Assembly (NCBI GenBank): GCA_032115775.1 | Contig: JAUMBL010000207.1 | Location: 1 to 43,775 of the forward strand | Direction of reading: 5' to 3' | DNA from: M3007 sp032115775 | GTDB taxonomy: Bacteria > Bacteroidota > Bacteroidia > Chitinophagales > Saprospiraceae | Length of the DNA: 43,775 nucleotides | In this document: one piece after another, positions 1 to 7,742 of the stretch | Layout of the letters: the number at the start of each line of letters is the position of its first letter | Position numbering within the stretch: the first letter of the stretch is position 1 | Made by a program: the position numbers and the translations under genes | The notes under the pieces: generated by a model | What the model was told of the DNA's origin: nothing | Seen by the model: only the letters and a program-made list of their open reading frames with translations | Database searches by the model: none

Positions 1-129
1 GCTATTTTTGTGCTGATTTCCGCCGCGTTTGCGGTAAATGTATTGTTGGAGCGCCCGGAGCAGGCGTTGCCGGGCTTGGGTCTTTTGGCGCTGGGAATCA
101 TTGTGTATGAGATGATCCGAAAACGATAA
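1..129 (+). CDS. C-terminal fragment of an APC-type amino acid permease (5' end outside window)
   Basis: The first base opens an uninterrupted frame of 42 codons ending in TAA at 127-129. The peptide has a hydrophobic stretch (AIFVLISAAFAVNVLL), a short polar loop with ERPEQAL, a second hydrophobic stretch (GLGLLALGIIVYEMI) and a basic end (RKR). A last pair of membrane helices with a loop of the type ERPxxALxGLGLxALGxxVY is typical of the C-terminus of APC-superfamily amino acid permeases in Bacteroidota. The family call rests on this tail alone, so the substrate cannot be stated. Another multi-helix transporter is possible. A two-hairpin cassette follows at once and separates it from the convergent guanine deaminase gene. 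Confidence 0.5.
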   Translation, partial: AIFVLISAAFAVNVLLERPEQALPGLGLLALGIIVYEMIRKR

Positions 130-158
130 GGGGGTGTGTGTAACAAGTCTATTGACGA

Positions 159-283
159 CCCGTTAAACAAAAAAATATTTTGTTTGGGTGCCTGTTTTTT
201 GGTTTTTTCTAAAAGAAATCAAAAAACAGGCACCCAAACATCATTTTATTTCGCCGCCGGTGGCGGCGAAATACTTTTTACAC
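159..283. repeat. Two-hairpin intergenic cassette, copy 1 (likely bidirectional terminator)
   Basis: A ~124 bp segment that recurs in inverted orientation at 15029-15153. It holds a perfect 21-bp stem (181-201 with 220-240) and a perfect 10-bp stem (249-258 with 262-271, TTTCGCCGCC/GGCGGCGAAA). It lies exactly between two convergent genes, and T and A runs lie within and around the large stem. I read it as a bidirectional terminator or REP-like element. The flanks show no target-site duplication. Confidence 0.75.
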
Positions 284-289
284 AACCCC

Positions 290-763
290 CTAATACGGAG
301 TTTTGTCCGATTTCGCGACCCATGCCGCCATCAGTTCGTCGGCGCGGGGCAGGCGGATACATTCGAAGTGGATGGCGCGCGCGGCGGGCGATTTTTCCAA
401 TTCGTCGTAGATAAACTTATCGGCGAAGCCGATTCGTCCGGCGTCGTGTCGGTCGGCGCCGTAGTACACCGCTTTTATATGCGCCCAGTAGATAGCCGAC
501 AGGCACATGGGGCAGGGTTCGCAGCTGGTGTACAGCACGGCGCCCTCGAGATGAAAATTACCTACCCGCCGGCAGGCGTCGCGGATAGCCGTTACTTCGG
601 CATGCGCCGTGGGGTCGTTGGTAGCGATTACCCGGTTGTGGCCGCGGCCAATGAGGTCGCCTTCGGCCGATACGATAATTGCGCCGAAGGGGCCGCCTTC
701 GTTGGCGTGCATACCGGAAAAAGCCTCGTCCAGCGCGAGTTCGAGATAATGCGAATGGTTCAT
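290..763 (-). CDS. guaD: Guanine deaminase (cytidine-deaminase fold)
   Basis: A 157-residue protein of the zinc-dependent nucleoside deaminase family. It is expected to convert guanine to xanthine and ammonia in the cytosol for purine salvage. The zinc site is visible: H54-A-E56 in PTAHAEVTAI supplies the histidine ligand and the catalytic glutamate, and PCPMC supplies C84 and C87. The block TNDPTAHAE, the stretch CEPCPMCLSAIYWA and the C-terminal part with FADKFIYDEL follow the Bacillus subtilis GuaD pattern better than the tRNA adenosine deaminase TadA, which is the main alternative. Length is normal for GuaD. It is a single gene, convergent with the permease and divergent from kefF. I saw no -7 box at the expected place upstream. 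Confidence 0.88.
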   Translation of the reverse strand: MNHSHYLELALDEAFSGMHANEGGPFGAIIVSAEGDLIGRGHNRVIATNDPTAHAEVTAIRDACRRVGNFHLEGAVLYTSCEPCPMCLSAIYWAHIKAVYYGADRHDAGRIGFADKFIYDELEKSPAARAIHFECIRLPRADELMAAWVAKSDKTPY

Positions 764-844
764 GCGTTGCGAATTAACGGGTTCTTACCCCGTTTGAAGT
801 ACGGCGATTTCCCGTTTTGTGTATCAGATTGGCAAAAGATTTAC

Positions 845-876
845 CTTGCGCGCTTAACAATTTTGCGCTACCTTTG
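845..876 (+). promoter_or_regulatory. Candidate Bacteroidota promoter for kefF
   Basis: CTTG (845-848), 20 bp, then TACCTTTG (869-876), matching the -33/-7 pattern TTTG-N19/20-TAnnTTTG with one mismatch in the -33 box. Transcription would start near 883, about 40 nt before the kefF ATG at 924. Confidence 0.55.
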
Positions 877-923
877 GTTTTGGAGCAATATTGCGGGATA
901 AACTGCGCCTCCAATCGAACGCC

Positions 924-1529
924 ATGCAAAAAATACTCATTCTCTTTGCCCATCCTCGTTTTGAGGGATCGCGCGCGCATGCGGCGCTACTGGGTGCTGT
1001 GCCGAATATACCGGGTATTACGGTGCGCGACCTGTACGAGTTGTACCCGCATTTTGATGTGGATATCGCTGCAGAACAGGCTGTGCTCCTGGAACACGAT
1101 GTGATCATCTGGCAGCATCCGGTGTATTGGTACAGTGGTCCGCCCCTCTTGAAGCAGTGGATTGATCTGGTGCTGGCGCGCGGGTGGGCGTATGGCTCCG
1201 GTGGAACCGCCCTCGAGGGCAAGGCTGTTTTCAGTGCCGTCAGTACCGGTGGATCGGCCGGCACCTACCGGGAGGACGGCGTTCACGGGCACACCCTGCG
1301 GGAATTTCTATTGCCGTTTGAGCAAACCGCCCGCTTGTGCAATATGCGCCGGTTACCGCCTTTTGTCGTGCACGGCGCTCGCCAGACATCCGCTGCCGAA
1401 CTGGCTGATACGGCTGCGCTATACGGTCAAGCGTTGCGGCGCCTCCATGAACATCTACCCGAAGCAGCGGAACTAAGCCGTTTTGAATATTTGAACGACT
1501 GGATTCTCCAACAACCGAATACCGTATGA
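924..1529 (+). CDS. kefF: KefF-like NAD(P)H:quinone oxidoreductase (potassium efflux ancillary protein)
   Basis: A 201-residue flavodoxin-fold protein. The N-terminus (MQKILILFAHPRFEGS) is the FMN-phosphate loop, and QHPVYWYSGPPLLKQWIDLV is the signature of the NQO1/MdaB/KefF family. The start is the ATG at 924, because a longer open frame to 891 only adds residues ahead of the first beta strand. The gene overlaps the next one by ATGA (1526-1529), so the two are translationally coupled. In E. coli, KefF binds KefC and is required for full activity of this glutathione-gated K+ efflux system. The kefF-kefC order here suggests the same partnership, helping to acidify the cytoplasm during electrophile stress. 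The family match is clear. The gating ligand is inferred, since many Bacteroidota lack glutathione. Confidence 0.85.
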   Translation: MQKILILFAHPRFEGSRAHAALLGAVPNIPGITVRDLYELYPHFDVDIAAEQAVLLEHDVIIWQHPVYWYSGPPLLKQWIDLVLARGWAYGSGGTALEGKAVFSAVSTGGSAGTYREDGVHGHTLREFLLPFEQTARLCNMRRLPPFVVHGARQTSAAELADTAALYGQALRRLHEHLPEAAELSRFEYLNDWILQQPNTV

Positions 1530-3367
1530 GCGACCATTTTTTATCACAAGCGATCGTGTACTTAGGTGCGGCGCTGGTATGCGTTCCAATAGCCAAGCGA
1601 CTGGGATTCAGTTCGGTACTCGGCTACATTATTGCCGGTGCGCTGATCGGGCCGTATGCGTTGGGCTGGATTGGGCAACGCGGAGAGGATATTATGCATG
1701 CGGCCGAATTCGGCGTGGTGATGATGCTGTTTCTGATTGGGCTGGAGTTAGAACCCGCTCAATTCTGGCGGATGCGGCGCAGTATCCTGGGTCTGGGCGG
1801 CATCCAGTATTTGGGCACGACCTTGGTTTTGACCCTGATCGGTGCGCTCTCCTTTAGGAGCCTGCCGGAATCGTTGGCGGTGGGGCTGGCGCTTTCTATG
1901 TCGTCCACGGCCATCGTGCTGCAAACGCTGAAAGAAAAGGGGATCAGCCAGACACCTGCCGGTCGGGCGTCTTTTGCCGTGCTGTTGTTTCAGGATATCG
2001 CCGTCATTCCCGTGCTTGCCCTGTTGCCGCTTTTAGCGGTACAGGGCGTTTCGGCGGAACCTGCGGCGCATTCGAGCGTCATCCATCACTTTCCGCAGTG
2101 GTTGAAAGCGGTGGTCATCATCGGCGCGATTGCCGGTGTGTACGTGGGTGGGCGGTATCTTGTGGCGCCGCTGCTGCGGCTGATTGCCAAAACCAACCTC
2201 CGGGAGCTGTTTATTGCGGCCTCACTTTTTGTGGTCATTGCCGTGGCGGAGGGAATGTACCTGATCGGGTTAAGTCCGGCTCTGGGCGCTTTCCTGGCCG
2301 GCGTCGTATTGGCCAATTCTGAATTTCGGCATGAGTTGGAGACCGATATTTTGCCTTTTAAGAGCCTGTTGCTGGGGCTCTTTTTCATTGGCGTGGGTAG
2401 TTCCGTCAATTTTGATCTGATCCTCCGGGCGCCTTTGCTGATCGGCGCTTTGCTGGTGGGTATCCTGTTGGTCAAGTTGGGCGTGTTATACCTCAGCGGC
2501 GTTATTTTCAGGTTAAAAACCGATCAAAACCTGTTGTACGCCTTTGGATTGGGACAGGTGGGCGAATTTGCCTTTGTGCTGTTGAATTTTGCCGGGGTGC
2601 TTCAAATTATTGAACGTCCGTGGCTTGATAATCTGATGGCCGTAACCGCCCTGTCTATGGCGGCTACGCCGTTTTTGCTGCTCTTCAATGAACGACTGAT
2701 CGCGCCGTTCTTAAGACCCAGGGACACGGCGCAAAAAGAAGAGATGGAGCATATTGAAGAAAACCACGACGTGCTGATTGCCGGTTTCGGGCACTTCGGC
2801 AGTACCGTCGCCCGCTTTTTGCGCGCCAACGGCGTGGAGGCTAATATTCTGGACTATGATTCCGACCGCGTGGATCTGCTGCGCAAACTCGGATTCAATG
2901 TATATTATGGAGACGCTACCCGCGCCGATCTCCTCCGTACCGCCGGCGCCGAAGAGGCAAAAATTCTGATTGCGGCCATAGATTCACCGGAGGCCAACGC
3001 CCGCCTGATTGAAACGGTGCGCAAACATTTTCCCCATCTGAAAGTGCTGGCGCGCGCAAAAAATCGCTACGACGCCTACGATATGATTGAAAACGGCGCG
3101 GAAAACATCTACCGGGAAACCCTGTACACTTCCGTCCAACTCGCCGTGGACGCCCTAAAAACACTCGGGTACCGCGCGTACACGGCCGCTCGCCAGGCTC
3201 AAAAATTTATTCGCTATGACGAAGACGCGCTCCGCAAATTGGCAAAAAAACGCCAGGATACCCGCTATTACGCTACCAGCGTCCGGCAGGAGATTGAGTC
3301 GCAGGAACAATTTTTGCTATCTGATCTTCAGACGTTTATGGAAACGGATGACCAAGCATGGAATTGA
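1526..3367 (+). CDS. kefC: KefB/KefC-type K+/H+ antiporter with RCK (TrkA-N) domain
   Basis: A 613-residue inner-membrane protein. Residues 1 to about 385 form the CPA2 Na+/H+ exchanger-type membrane domain, with hydrophobic segments and motifs such as GYIIAGALIGPYALG, MLFLIGLELEP and LPFKSLLLGLFFIGVG. Residues about 412-530 form an RCK/TrkA-N Rossmann domain starting HDVLIAGFGHFGS, which binds the regulatory nucleotide. A charged C-terminal tail of about 80 residues follows. Its length is close to E. coli KefC (620). It overlaps kefF by 4 bp and is expected to exchange cytoplasmic K+ for H+ under control of the RCK domain and KefF. KefB and KefC cannot be told apart from sequence alone. The KefF partner favours the Kef name over other CPA2 antiporters. 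Confidence 0.85.
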   Translation: MSDHFLSQAIVYLGAALVCVPIAKRLGFSSVLGYIIAGALIGPYALGWIGQRGEDIMHAAEFGVVMMLFLIGLELEPAQFWRMRRSILGLGGIQYLGTTLVLTLIGALSFRSLPESLAVGLALSMSSTAIVLQTLKEKGISQTPAGRASFAVLLFQDIAVIPVLALLPLLAVQGVSAEPAAHSSVIHHFPQWLKAVVIIGAIAGVYVGGRYLVAPLLRLIAKTNLRELFIAASLFVVIAVAEGMYLIGLSPALGAFLAGVVLANSEFRHELETDILPFKSLLLGLFFIGVGSSVNFDLILRAPLLIGALLVGILLVKLGVLYLSGVIFRLKTDQNLLYAFGLGQVGEFAFVLLNFAGVLQIIERPWLDNLMAVTALSMAATPFLLLFNERLIAPFLRPRDTAQKEEMEHIEENHDVLIAGFGHFGSTVARFLRANGVEANILDYDSDRVDLLRKLGFNVYYGDATRADLLRTAGAEEAKILIAAIDSPEANARLIETVRKHFPHLKVLARAKNRYDAYDMIENGAENIYRETLYTSVQLAVDALKTLGYRAYTAARQAQKFIRYDEDALRKLAKKRQDTRYYATSVRQEIESQEQFLLSDLQTFMETDDQAWN

Positions 3368-3370
3368 TTC

Positions 3371-3469
3371 GATTGGGGATTGCGGACTGGCAATTTTCAG
3401 TCCCTGTAGTAGGCAATTCACTGAAATCGGAAAATAAAAACAACCTGGCCATTGCTGCAACCCCCAATC
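3371..3469. terminator. Imperfect inverted repeat between convergent kefC and hc1
   Basis: GATTGGGGATTGC (3371-3383) pairs with GCAACCCCCAATC (3457-3469) with one mismatch. Inside lies a small hairpin, GGACTG (3384-3389) with CAGTCC (3398-3403). The position between two convergent stops fits a bidirectional terminator, but there is no strong T tract, so this is tentative. Confidence 0.35.
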
Positions 3470-3472
3470 AAA

Positions 3473-3655
3473 TTAGCCTTTCCGTTCGTTCTTCTTATCC
3501 AATACCTCTTTGCGCAGTGCGGTCGCGAGCGTTTTGAGGTCTTGCATAGATTTGCGAACGCGCGTGCCGGCGGCGTTGTTGCCGCTGTCAAATTTGGCCA
3601 CATCTGCCTCTGCCTCGGCGATCGTCTTCTTGATGTCTTCGAAAATCTTGTTCAT
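3473..3655 (-). CDS. Short Hc1-like histone H1 homologue
   Basis: A 60-residue, highly charged, helical protein: acidic N-terminal half (FEDIKKTIAEAEADVAKF), then GNNAAGTRVRKSMQDLKTLA and a Lys/Arg-rich end. This matches the small histone H1/Hc1-like proteins found in almost every Bacteroidota genome, which share the core NxAAGTRVRKxMQDLK. In Chlamydia, Hc1 compacts the nucleoid. The Bacteroidota form is shorter and lacks the long lysine-rich tail, and its role is presumed to be nucleoid-associated. It stands alone, convergent with kefC. Confidence 0.8.
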   Translation of the reverse strand: MNKIFEDIKKTIAEAEADVAKFDSGNNAAGTRVRKSMQDLKTLATALRKEVLDKKNERKG

Positions 3656-3979
3656 ACACTAACGGTTTGAGTGATAATAATTGCGTAAAAGTAGTGCTTT
3701 CTGTTAAATTGCAAGTATTTGATTTTTTATTTCGTCGAAAAACCAATTAAAAAGGCGAAAAAAGTTCGTTTTTGTCCGAAAAACGGCGCTGTGATCTGGT
3801 TTGTGCGGCGGCGGCGGCGGCGCGCTTGCGATACGGTGCATCGGCAGGTTTTGTGCCTGTTTTTTGTCATAGTGCTCATAAAATCAGGATAATATAGTTG
3901 CGCCAATCCCAAAAATCAAACGAATCAGGGTGTAAATTGCACAACAAACGTTATTTTTGCCCAAACAATCCCTTCGTTT
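3656..3979. other. Intergenic region between divergent hc1 and DUF1573 genes
   Basis: 324 bp without a gene. It holds upstream sequence for both neighbours, a short (CGG)n run at about 3805-3822, and a -7 box on the plus side (listed separately). No RNA gene or mobile element was seen. Confidence 0.6.
3952..3959 (+). promoter_or_regulatory. Candidate -7 box (TATTTTTG) for the DUF1573 gene
   Basis: TATTTTTG fits TAnnTTTG and lies 20 bp before the ATG at 3980. No TTTG was found at the expected -33 distance, so the support is the -7 box only. Confidence 0.35.
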
Positions 3980-4582
3980 ATGCGCTTTTCCGCCGTTTTG
4001 CCCTTGCTGCTCCTGCTATTTTGCGCTTTTTCCAGTTTGCATGGACAGGATTTGTCCGCGCATTTGAAAAAAATAAGTGTGGAACAAAAAAAGGCGCTGC
4101 TTGATTACATGCGTAGCCAGGGCGGAAACCTGGATCAGGAAATCCGGCAGCTGTACGATCAACTCCAGCCGGAACAGCAGGAAAAATCACTGTTATACCT
4201 TGAGTTGCTCGCGAAATCCGCAGGGCAGGGCGCCAAGCCGCCGCACACGGAGGTGCGCTGGAGCAACGACACCCTGTCGTACCAGATCATTGAGGAGGGG
4301 ATGACCGTAATTGATTCCTTTACGGTTCAAAATATAGGAAAATATCCGTATATCATCTATTCAAACAAGACCTCTTGCGATTGCACGATTCTGCGCGCGC
4401 CCGAATTTCCGGTGATGCCCGGGGAAAGCGCCGTGGTGCGGGTTGAGTTCAACAGCGCCAATAAAATCGGTAAAACGCGCGCCGGTATCGTCCTTTTCGA
4501 TAATTCAGCGCCCAATCGGCGCAGTATCCTCTATCTCGACGGTGAAATCGTGCCGCGTAGGGCGAAACAACCCTGGGAGTGA
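3980..4582 (+). CDS. Secreted DUF1573-domain protein
   Basis: A 200-residue protein with an N-terminal signal peptide (about residues 1-22, hydrophobic LPLLLLLFCAF ending HGQ). Residues about 25-80 are a charged, probably helical segment rich in Gln and Lys. Residues about 93-195 are a beta-rich DUF1573 domain with the typical pattern DTLSYQIIEEGMTV...FTVQNIGKYPYIIYS...TSCDCTI...VMPGESAVVRVEFNS. DUF1573 has an immunoglobulin-like (ASH/MSP-related) fold and is very common in Bacteroidota, where it is usually periplasmic or outer-membrane associated with no known activity. The helical N-terminal extension is not part of the domain. It precedes susC but is separated from it by 145 bp that include a separate susC promoter, so the genes need not work together. 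Confidence 0.8.
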   Translation: MRFSAVLPLLLLLFCAFSSLHGQDLSAHLKKISVEQKKALLDYMRSQGGNLDQEIRQLYDQLQPEQQEKSLLYLELLAKSAGQGAKPPHTEVRWSNDTLSYQIIEEGMTVIDSFTVQNIGKYPYIIYSNKTSCDCTILRAPEFPVMPGESAVVRVEFNSANKIGKTRAGIVLFDNSAPNRRSILYLDGEIVPRRAKQPWE

Positions 4583-4647
4583 TCAAAAAAATTGGCATTG
4601 GGGAGGCAATTTATTAACTGCTCTCTAAGTAAAACCCAAAATATTTT

Positions 4648-4679
4648 TTTGCAAAATACAAATAACAGCGTTAAATTTG
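4648..4679 (+). promoter_or_regulatory. Promoter for susC-susD (TTTG-N20-TAAATTTG)
   Basis: TTTG (4648-4651), 20 bp, TAAATTTG (4672-4679). Both boxes match the Bacteroidota sigma-A consensus. Transcription from about 4686 gives a leader of about 40 nt before the ATG at 4728 and rules out an upstream in-frame ATG at 4677 as the start. Confidence 0.7.
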
Positions 4680-4727
4680 GCGCTCATTCGAATGCCACTT
4701 TCTAACTGTTCAATGTATTTTATTTGT

Positions 4728-7721
4728 ATGAAGCAAACACTTTTACTCTTGTGCATTTTATGCGCAACATCCTCTCTAATTGCCCAAAGTTACAATGTAA
4801 CCGGTAAGGTAAAGGACGATAACGGCGAGCCGCTACCCGGCGTGACCGTTGTCGTTAAAAATACAATCAAGGGAACTACCACGGGCAGCGATGGCACTTA
4901 TTTTCTGGAAGTGCCCGGATCCGATGCTATCCTGATTTGCTCTTACACCGGCTTCGCCCAGGTAGAAACACCCGTTAACGGCCAGCGCACCGTGGACATC
5001 ACCATGAAGGAAAGCGGGTCGGTTCTGGGCGAAATCGTCGTGGTCGGCTATGGCACCAGTTATCGCCAGGATCTTACAGGCTCGATCTCCACACTTAATG
5101 CCAAGGAATTCGAATTGCAGCCCGTGCAAACATTCGAAAACGCCCTCCAGGGTAGGGCAGCAGGGGTCTTTATTAATTCGGGCAGCGGCAAATTGGGTCA
5201 GGGACTGAACATCCGCGTGCGCGGTATCTCTTCGGTCTCCGCCGGCAACCAGCCGCTCTTCGTCATTGACGGGATCCCGGTGATATCCGAGTCGATTGGT
5301 ACGTCCACCGAACCGGACAACCCGCTGGCGACCATCGCACCGGAAGATATCGAATCTATTGATATCCTTAAAGACGCGGCAGCTGCCGCAATCTACGGCG
5401 CGCGCGCATCCAACGGCGTGGTACTCGTCACTACGAAGTCCGGCCGCGCAGGCCGCACCAAAGTCAGCCTCGGCTACTACGGCGGCGTGTCCAGCCCCAC
5501 GCGCAAACGCGAATGGTTGAATGCCGCAGAATACCGCGAATTGTTCGATTATGCTGCGAAAAATTCCGATTTTGGCGAACTGAGCGGCGCAGAGGAATTC
5601 GGATTCGAAACCGGCACCGACGACTGGAACAGCAACAACGATACCAACTGGGCCGATGAGGCTTTTCAAAACGGCGGCGTCCAAAATGTCAATCTGAATA
5701 TCAGCGGCGGCGACGCCCGCACATCCTTTCTCATCAGCGGTACCTGGAACGACCAAACGGGTATTCTCGTCGGCAATGCGCTCAATCGCCTCGGCGGTCG
5801 CCTCAATCTCGAACATAAAATCTCGAACCGCCTCAAAATCGGTACGAACCTCAACCTCACGAAGAGCCTGAACCAACGCGTGCCGAGCGATAACGCCTTT
5901 ACCAATCCGCTCCAACTCAACGCGCTGCCGCCGATCCAACCTAAAATAGATCCCAACACGGGCGAACTGAACCAGAATACACTGTACTACAACAACCTGA
6001 TTGACTTGGAAAAAGGCTTTAACGACGCCACCACCTACCGCTCTATCAGTAATGTGTACGGACAATGGGATATCACCGATAAATTGTACTTCCGTACGGA
6101 ATATGGCATTGACTGGCTGAATTTGCAGGAGGATCAATTTAACGGCCGCGAGACGCTCGACGGCGCCCCAACCGGCGTCAGTTACAGCAATCAGGTCACT
6201 ACGATCAACCAAAATGTCAACAGCTATTTTAACTATTCCAAACAGTTTAGCCGGAATTTCGACCTTACCGGAACGCTCGGTATGCAATACCAAAGCGGTG
6301 AACGCACGGCCACCAGCGCTACCGGCGCCGGTTTCCCGAATGATCGCTTTACCAAAATCGCTTCGGCCGCTAAAATCCTCGGCGCCAGCTCAACCGAAAC
6401 GGCATACGCCTTTACTTCTTATTTCGCCCGCGTAAATACCAAACTGTTCGATCGCTTCCTCGTCGGTCTCAGCGGTCGCCTCGACGGCTCCTCCCGATTT
6501 GGCAAAGATCAACGCTTCGGTTTCTTTCCCGCAGGCTCCGTCGGCTATATCCTCAGCAATGAGTCATTCTTGCAGGATAATAAAGTGGTCAATTTTCTGA
6601 AAATCCGCGCCAGCTACGGCCGAACCGGGAACGCAGAAATCGGCAACTTTGCCTCCCGTACGCTCTGGGGCGCTAATTTCGTAGGCGACCTTTCCGGGAT
6701 CGTGCCTACCCAACTCGGAATCAATACCCTCACCTGGGAAAATACCGACCAACTCGATATCGGCCTCGATATCGGCCTGTTCAACGACCGGGTCTCCGCA
6801 ACGCTGGATTACTTTAGCAAAAAAACCAACGACCTGCTGCTCAACCTGCCGCTTCCGGCAACAAACGGATTTACAATCATCACCAAAAATCTGGGGTCGC
6901 TCACCAACAACGGCTGGGAAGCTACGCTGACCACGCAAAATTTCGTAGGTGATTTCCGCTGGAGCACGACCTTCAATATCTCCGGATACCGAAATGAAGT
7001 CACAAACCTCAACGGTTCAACCATTGACGGCGGCTCCCGCCAACTCGGCCGCGTGTCCGAAGGCGAACCGTTCGGCTATTTCTACGGCCCTAAATACGCC
7101 GGCGTGAACCCCGATAACGGGAATGCCCAGTATTATGATATTAACGGTAATGTGTATGATCAGGAGGACTTTTTTGAGATTCCAGACGCAGAGCGCAACC
7201 AGAAAATCGGCGATCCCAACCCGGATTTCTTCGGCGGCATGAATAACCGGTTTAGCTACAAGGGCCTGACGCTCGACGTCCAACTCCAGTATGTGTACGG
7301 CAACGATCTGTATAATATCGCCGGATTTTTCCAATCGGTGAATGGCGACTATTTCGACAACCAATCGCGCGATCAGCTGAACTACTGGCGTGAACCAGGT
7401 CAGGTTACCAACATCCCCGAACCGCGTCTCTACAGCGGCAACGGCGCGATCAAGTCCAGCCGATGGGTGCAGGACGGCTCTTACCTCCGCGTCCGCGCAA
7501 CAACCCTGAGCTACGCTTTCCCCAAAGCAATCAGCAAACGCGCTAAAATGGACAACCTGTCGGTCTATCTCTCGGGCCAAAATCTATTTACATTCACAAA
7601 GTACGAAGGCTATGATCCGGAAGTGAATGCAACGTATATCAGCAGCGTGAACCTCGGACACGATTTTTACACGCCGCCCCAAGCCCGTATCTTTACCGTA
7701 GGCTTTAACGCAACATTTTAA
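4728..7721 (+). CDS. SusC/RagA-type TonB-dependent outer membrane transporter
   Basis: A 997-residue outer-membrane receptor. A signal peptide (MKQTLLLLCILCATSSLIAQ) is followed by a carboxypeptidase regulatory-like beta domain (about 22-97, VTGKVKDDNGEPLPGVTVVV), a connecting EIVVVGYGT segment, a plug domain with the SusC signature (PEDIESIDILKDAAAAAIYG ... ASNGVVLVTTKSG) and a 22-strand-type barrel ending in a C-terminal aromatic residue (VGFNATF). The start at 4728 is chosen because it opens the signal peptide and the promoter lies just upstream. It imports a bound nutrient with energy from TonB-ExbBD, together with the SusD partner encoded 21 bp downstream. There is no N-terminal STN domain, so signalling through an anti-sigma factor is unlikely. 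No glycoside hydrolase or peptidase lies nearby, so the substrate is unknown. Confidence 0.92.
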   Translation: MKQTLLLLCILCATSSLIAQSYNVTGKVKDDNGEPLPGVTVVVKNTIKGTTTGSDGTYFLEVPGSDAILICSYTGFAQVETPVNGQRTVDITMKESGSVLGEIVVVGYGTSYRQDLTGSISTLNAKEFELQPVQTFENALQGRAAGVFINSGSGKLGQGLNIRVRGISSVSAGNQPLFVIDGIPVISESIGTSTEPDNPLATIAPEDIESIDILKDAAAAAIYGARASNGVVLVTTKSGRAGRTKVSLGYYGGVSSPTRKREWLNAAEYRELFDYAAKNSDFGELSGAEEFGFETGTDDWNSNNDTNWADEAFQNGGVQNVNLNISGGDARTSFLISGTWNDQTGILVGNALNRLGGRLNLEHKISNRLKIGTNLNLTKSLNQRVPSDNAFTNPLQLNALPPIQPKIDPNTGELNQNTLYYNNLIDLEKGFNDATTYRSISNVYGQWDITDKLYFRTEYGIDWLNLQEDQFNGRETLDGAPTGVSYSNQVTTINQNVNSYFNYSKQFSRNFDLTGTLGMQYQSGERTATSATGAGFPNDRFTKIASAAKILGASSTETAYAFTSYFARVNTKLFDRFLVGLSGRLDGSSRFGKDQRFGFFPAGSVGYILSNESFLQDNKVVNFLKIRASYGRTGNAEIGNFASRTLWGANFVGDLSGIVPTQLGINTLTWENTDQLDIGLDIGLFNDRVSATLDYFSKKTNDLLLNLPLPATNGFTIITKNLGSLTNNGWEATLTTQNFVGDFRWSTTFNISGYRNEVTNLNGSTIDGGSRQLGRVSEGEPFGYFYGPKYAGVNPDNGNAQYYDINGNVYDQEDFFEIPDAERNQKIGDPNPDFFGGMNNRFSYKGLTLDVQLQYVYGNDLYNIAGFFQSVNGDYFDNQSRDQLNYWREPGQVTNIPEPRLYSGNGAIKSSRWVQDGSYLRVRATTLSYAFPKAISKRAKMDNLSVYLSGQNLFTFTKYEGYDPEVNATYISSVNLGHDFYTPPQARIFTVGFNATF

Positions 7722-7742
7722 TTAACAAAAATAACGCTCAAT

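Noticed and set aside
3805..3822. (CGG)n run as a contingency repeat
   Set aside because: It is short, outside any gene and not in a promoter spacer.
4833..6293. Long (486-codon) open frame antisense to susC
   Set aside because: It is a shadow of susC codon usage: no start context, no recognisable protein, fully covered by a certain gene.
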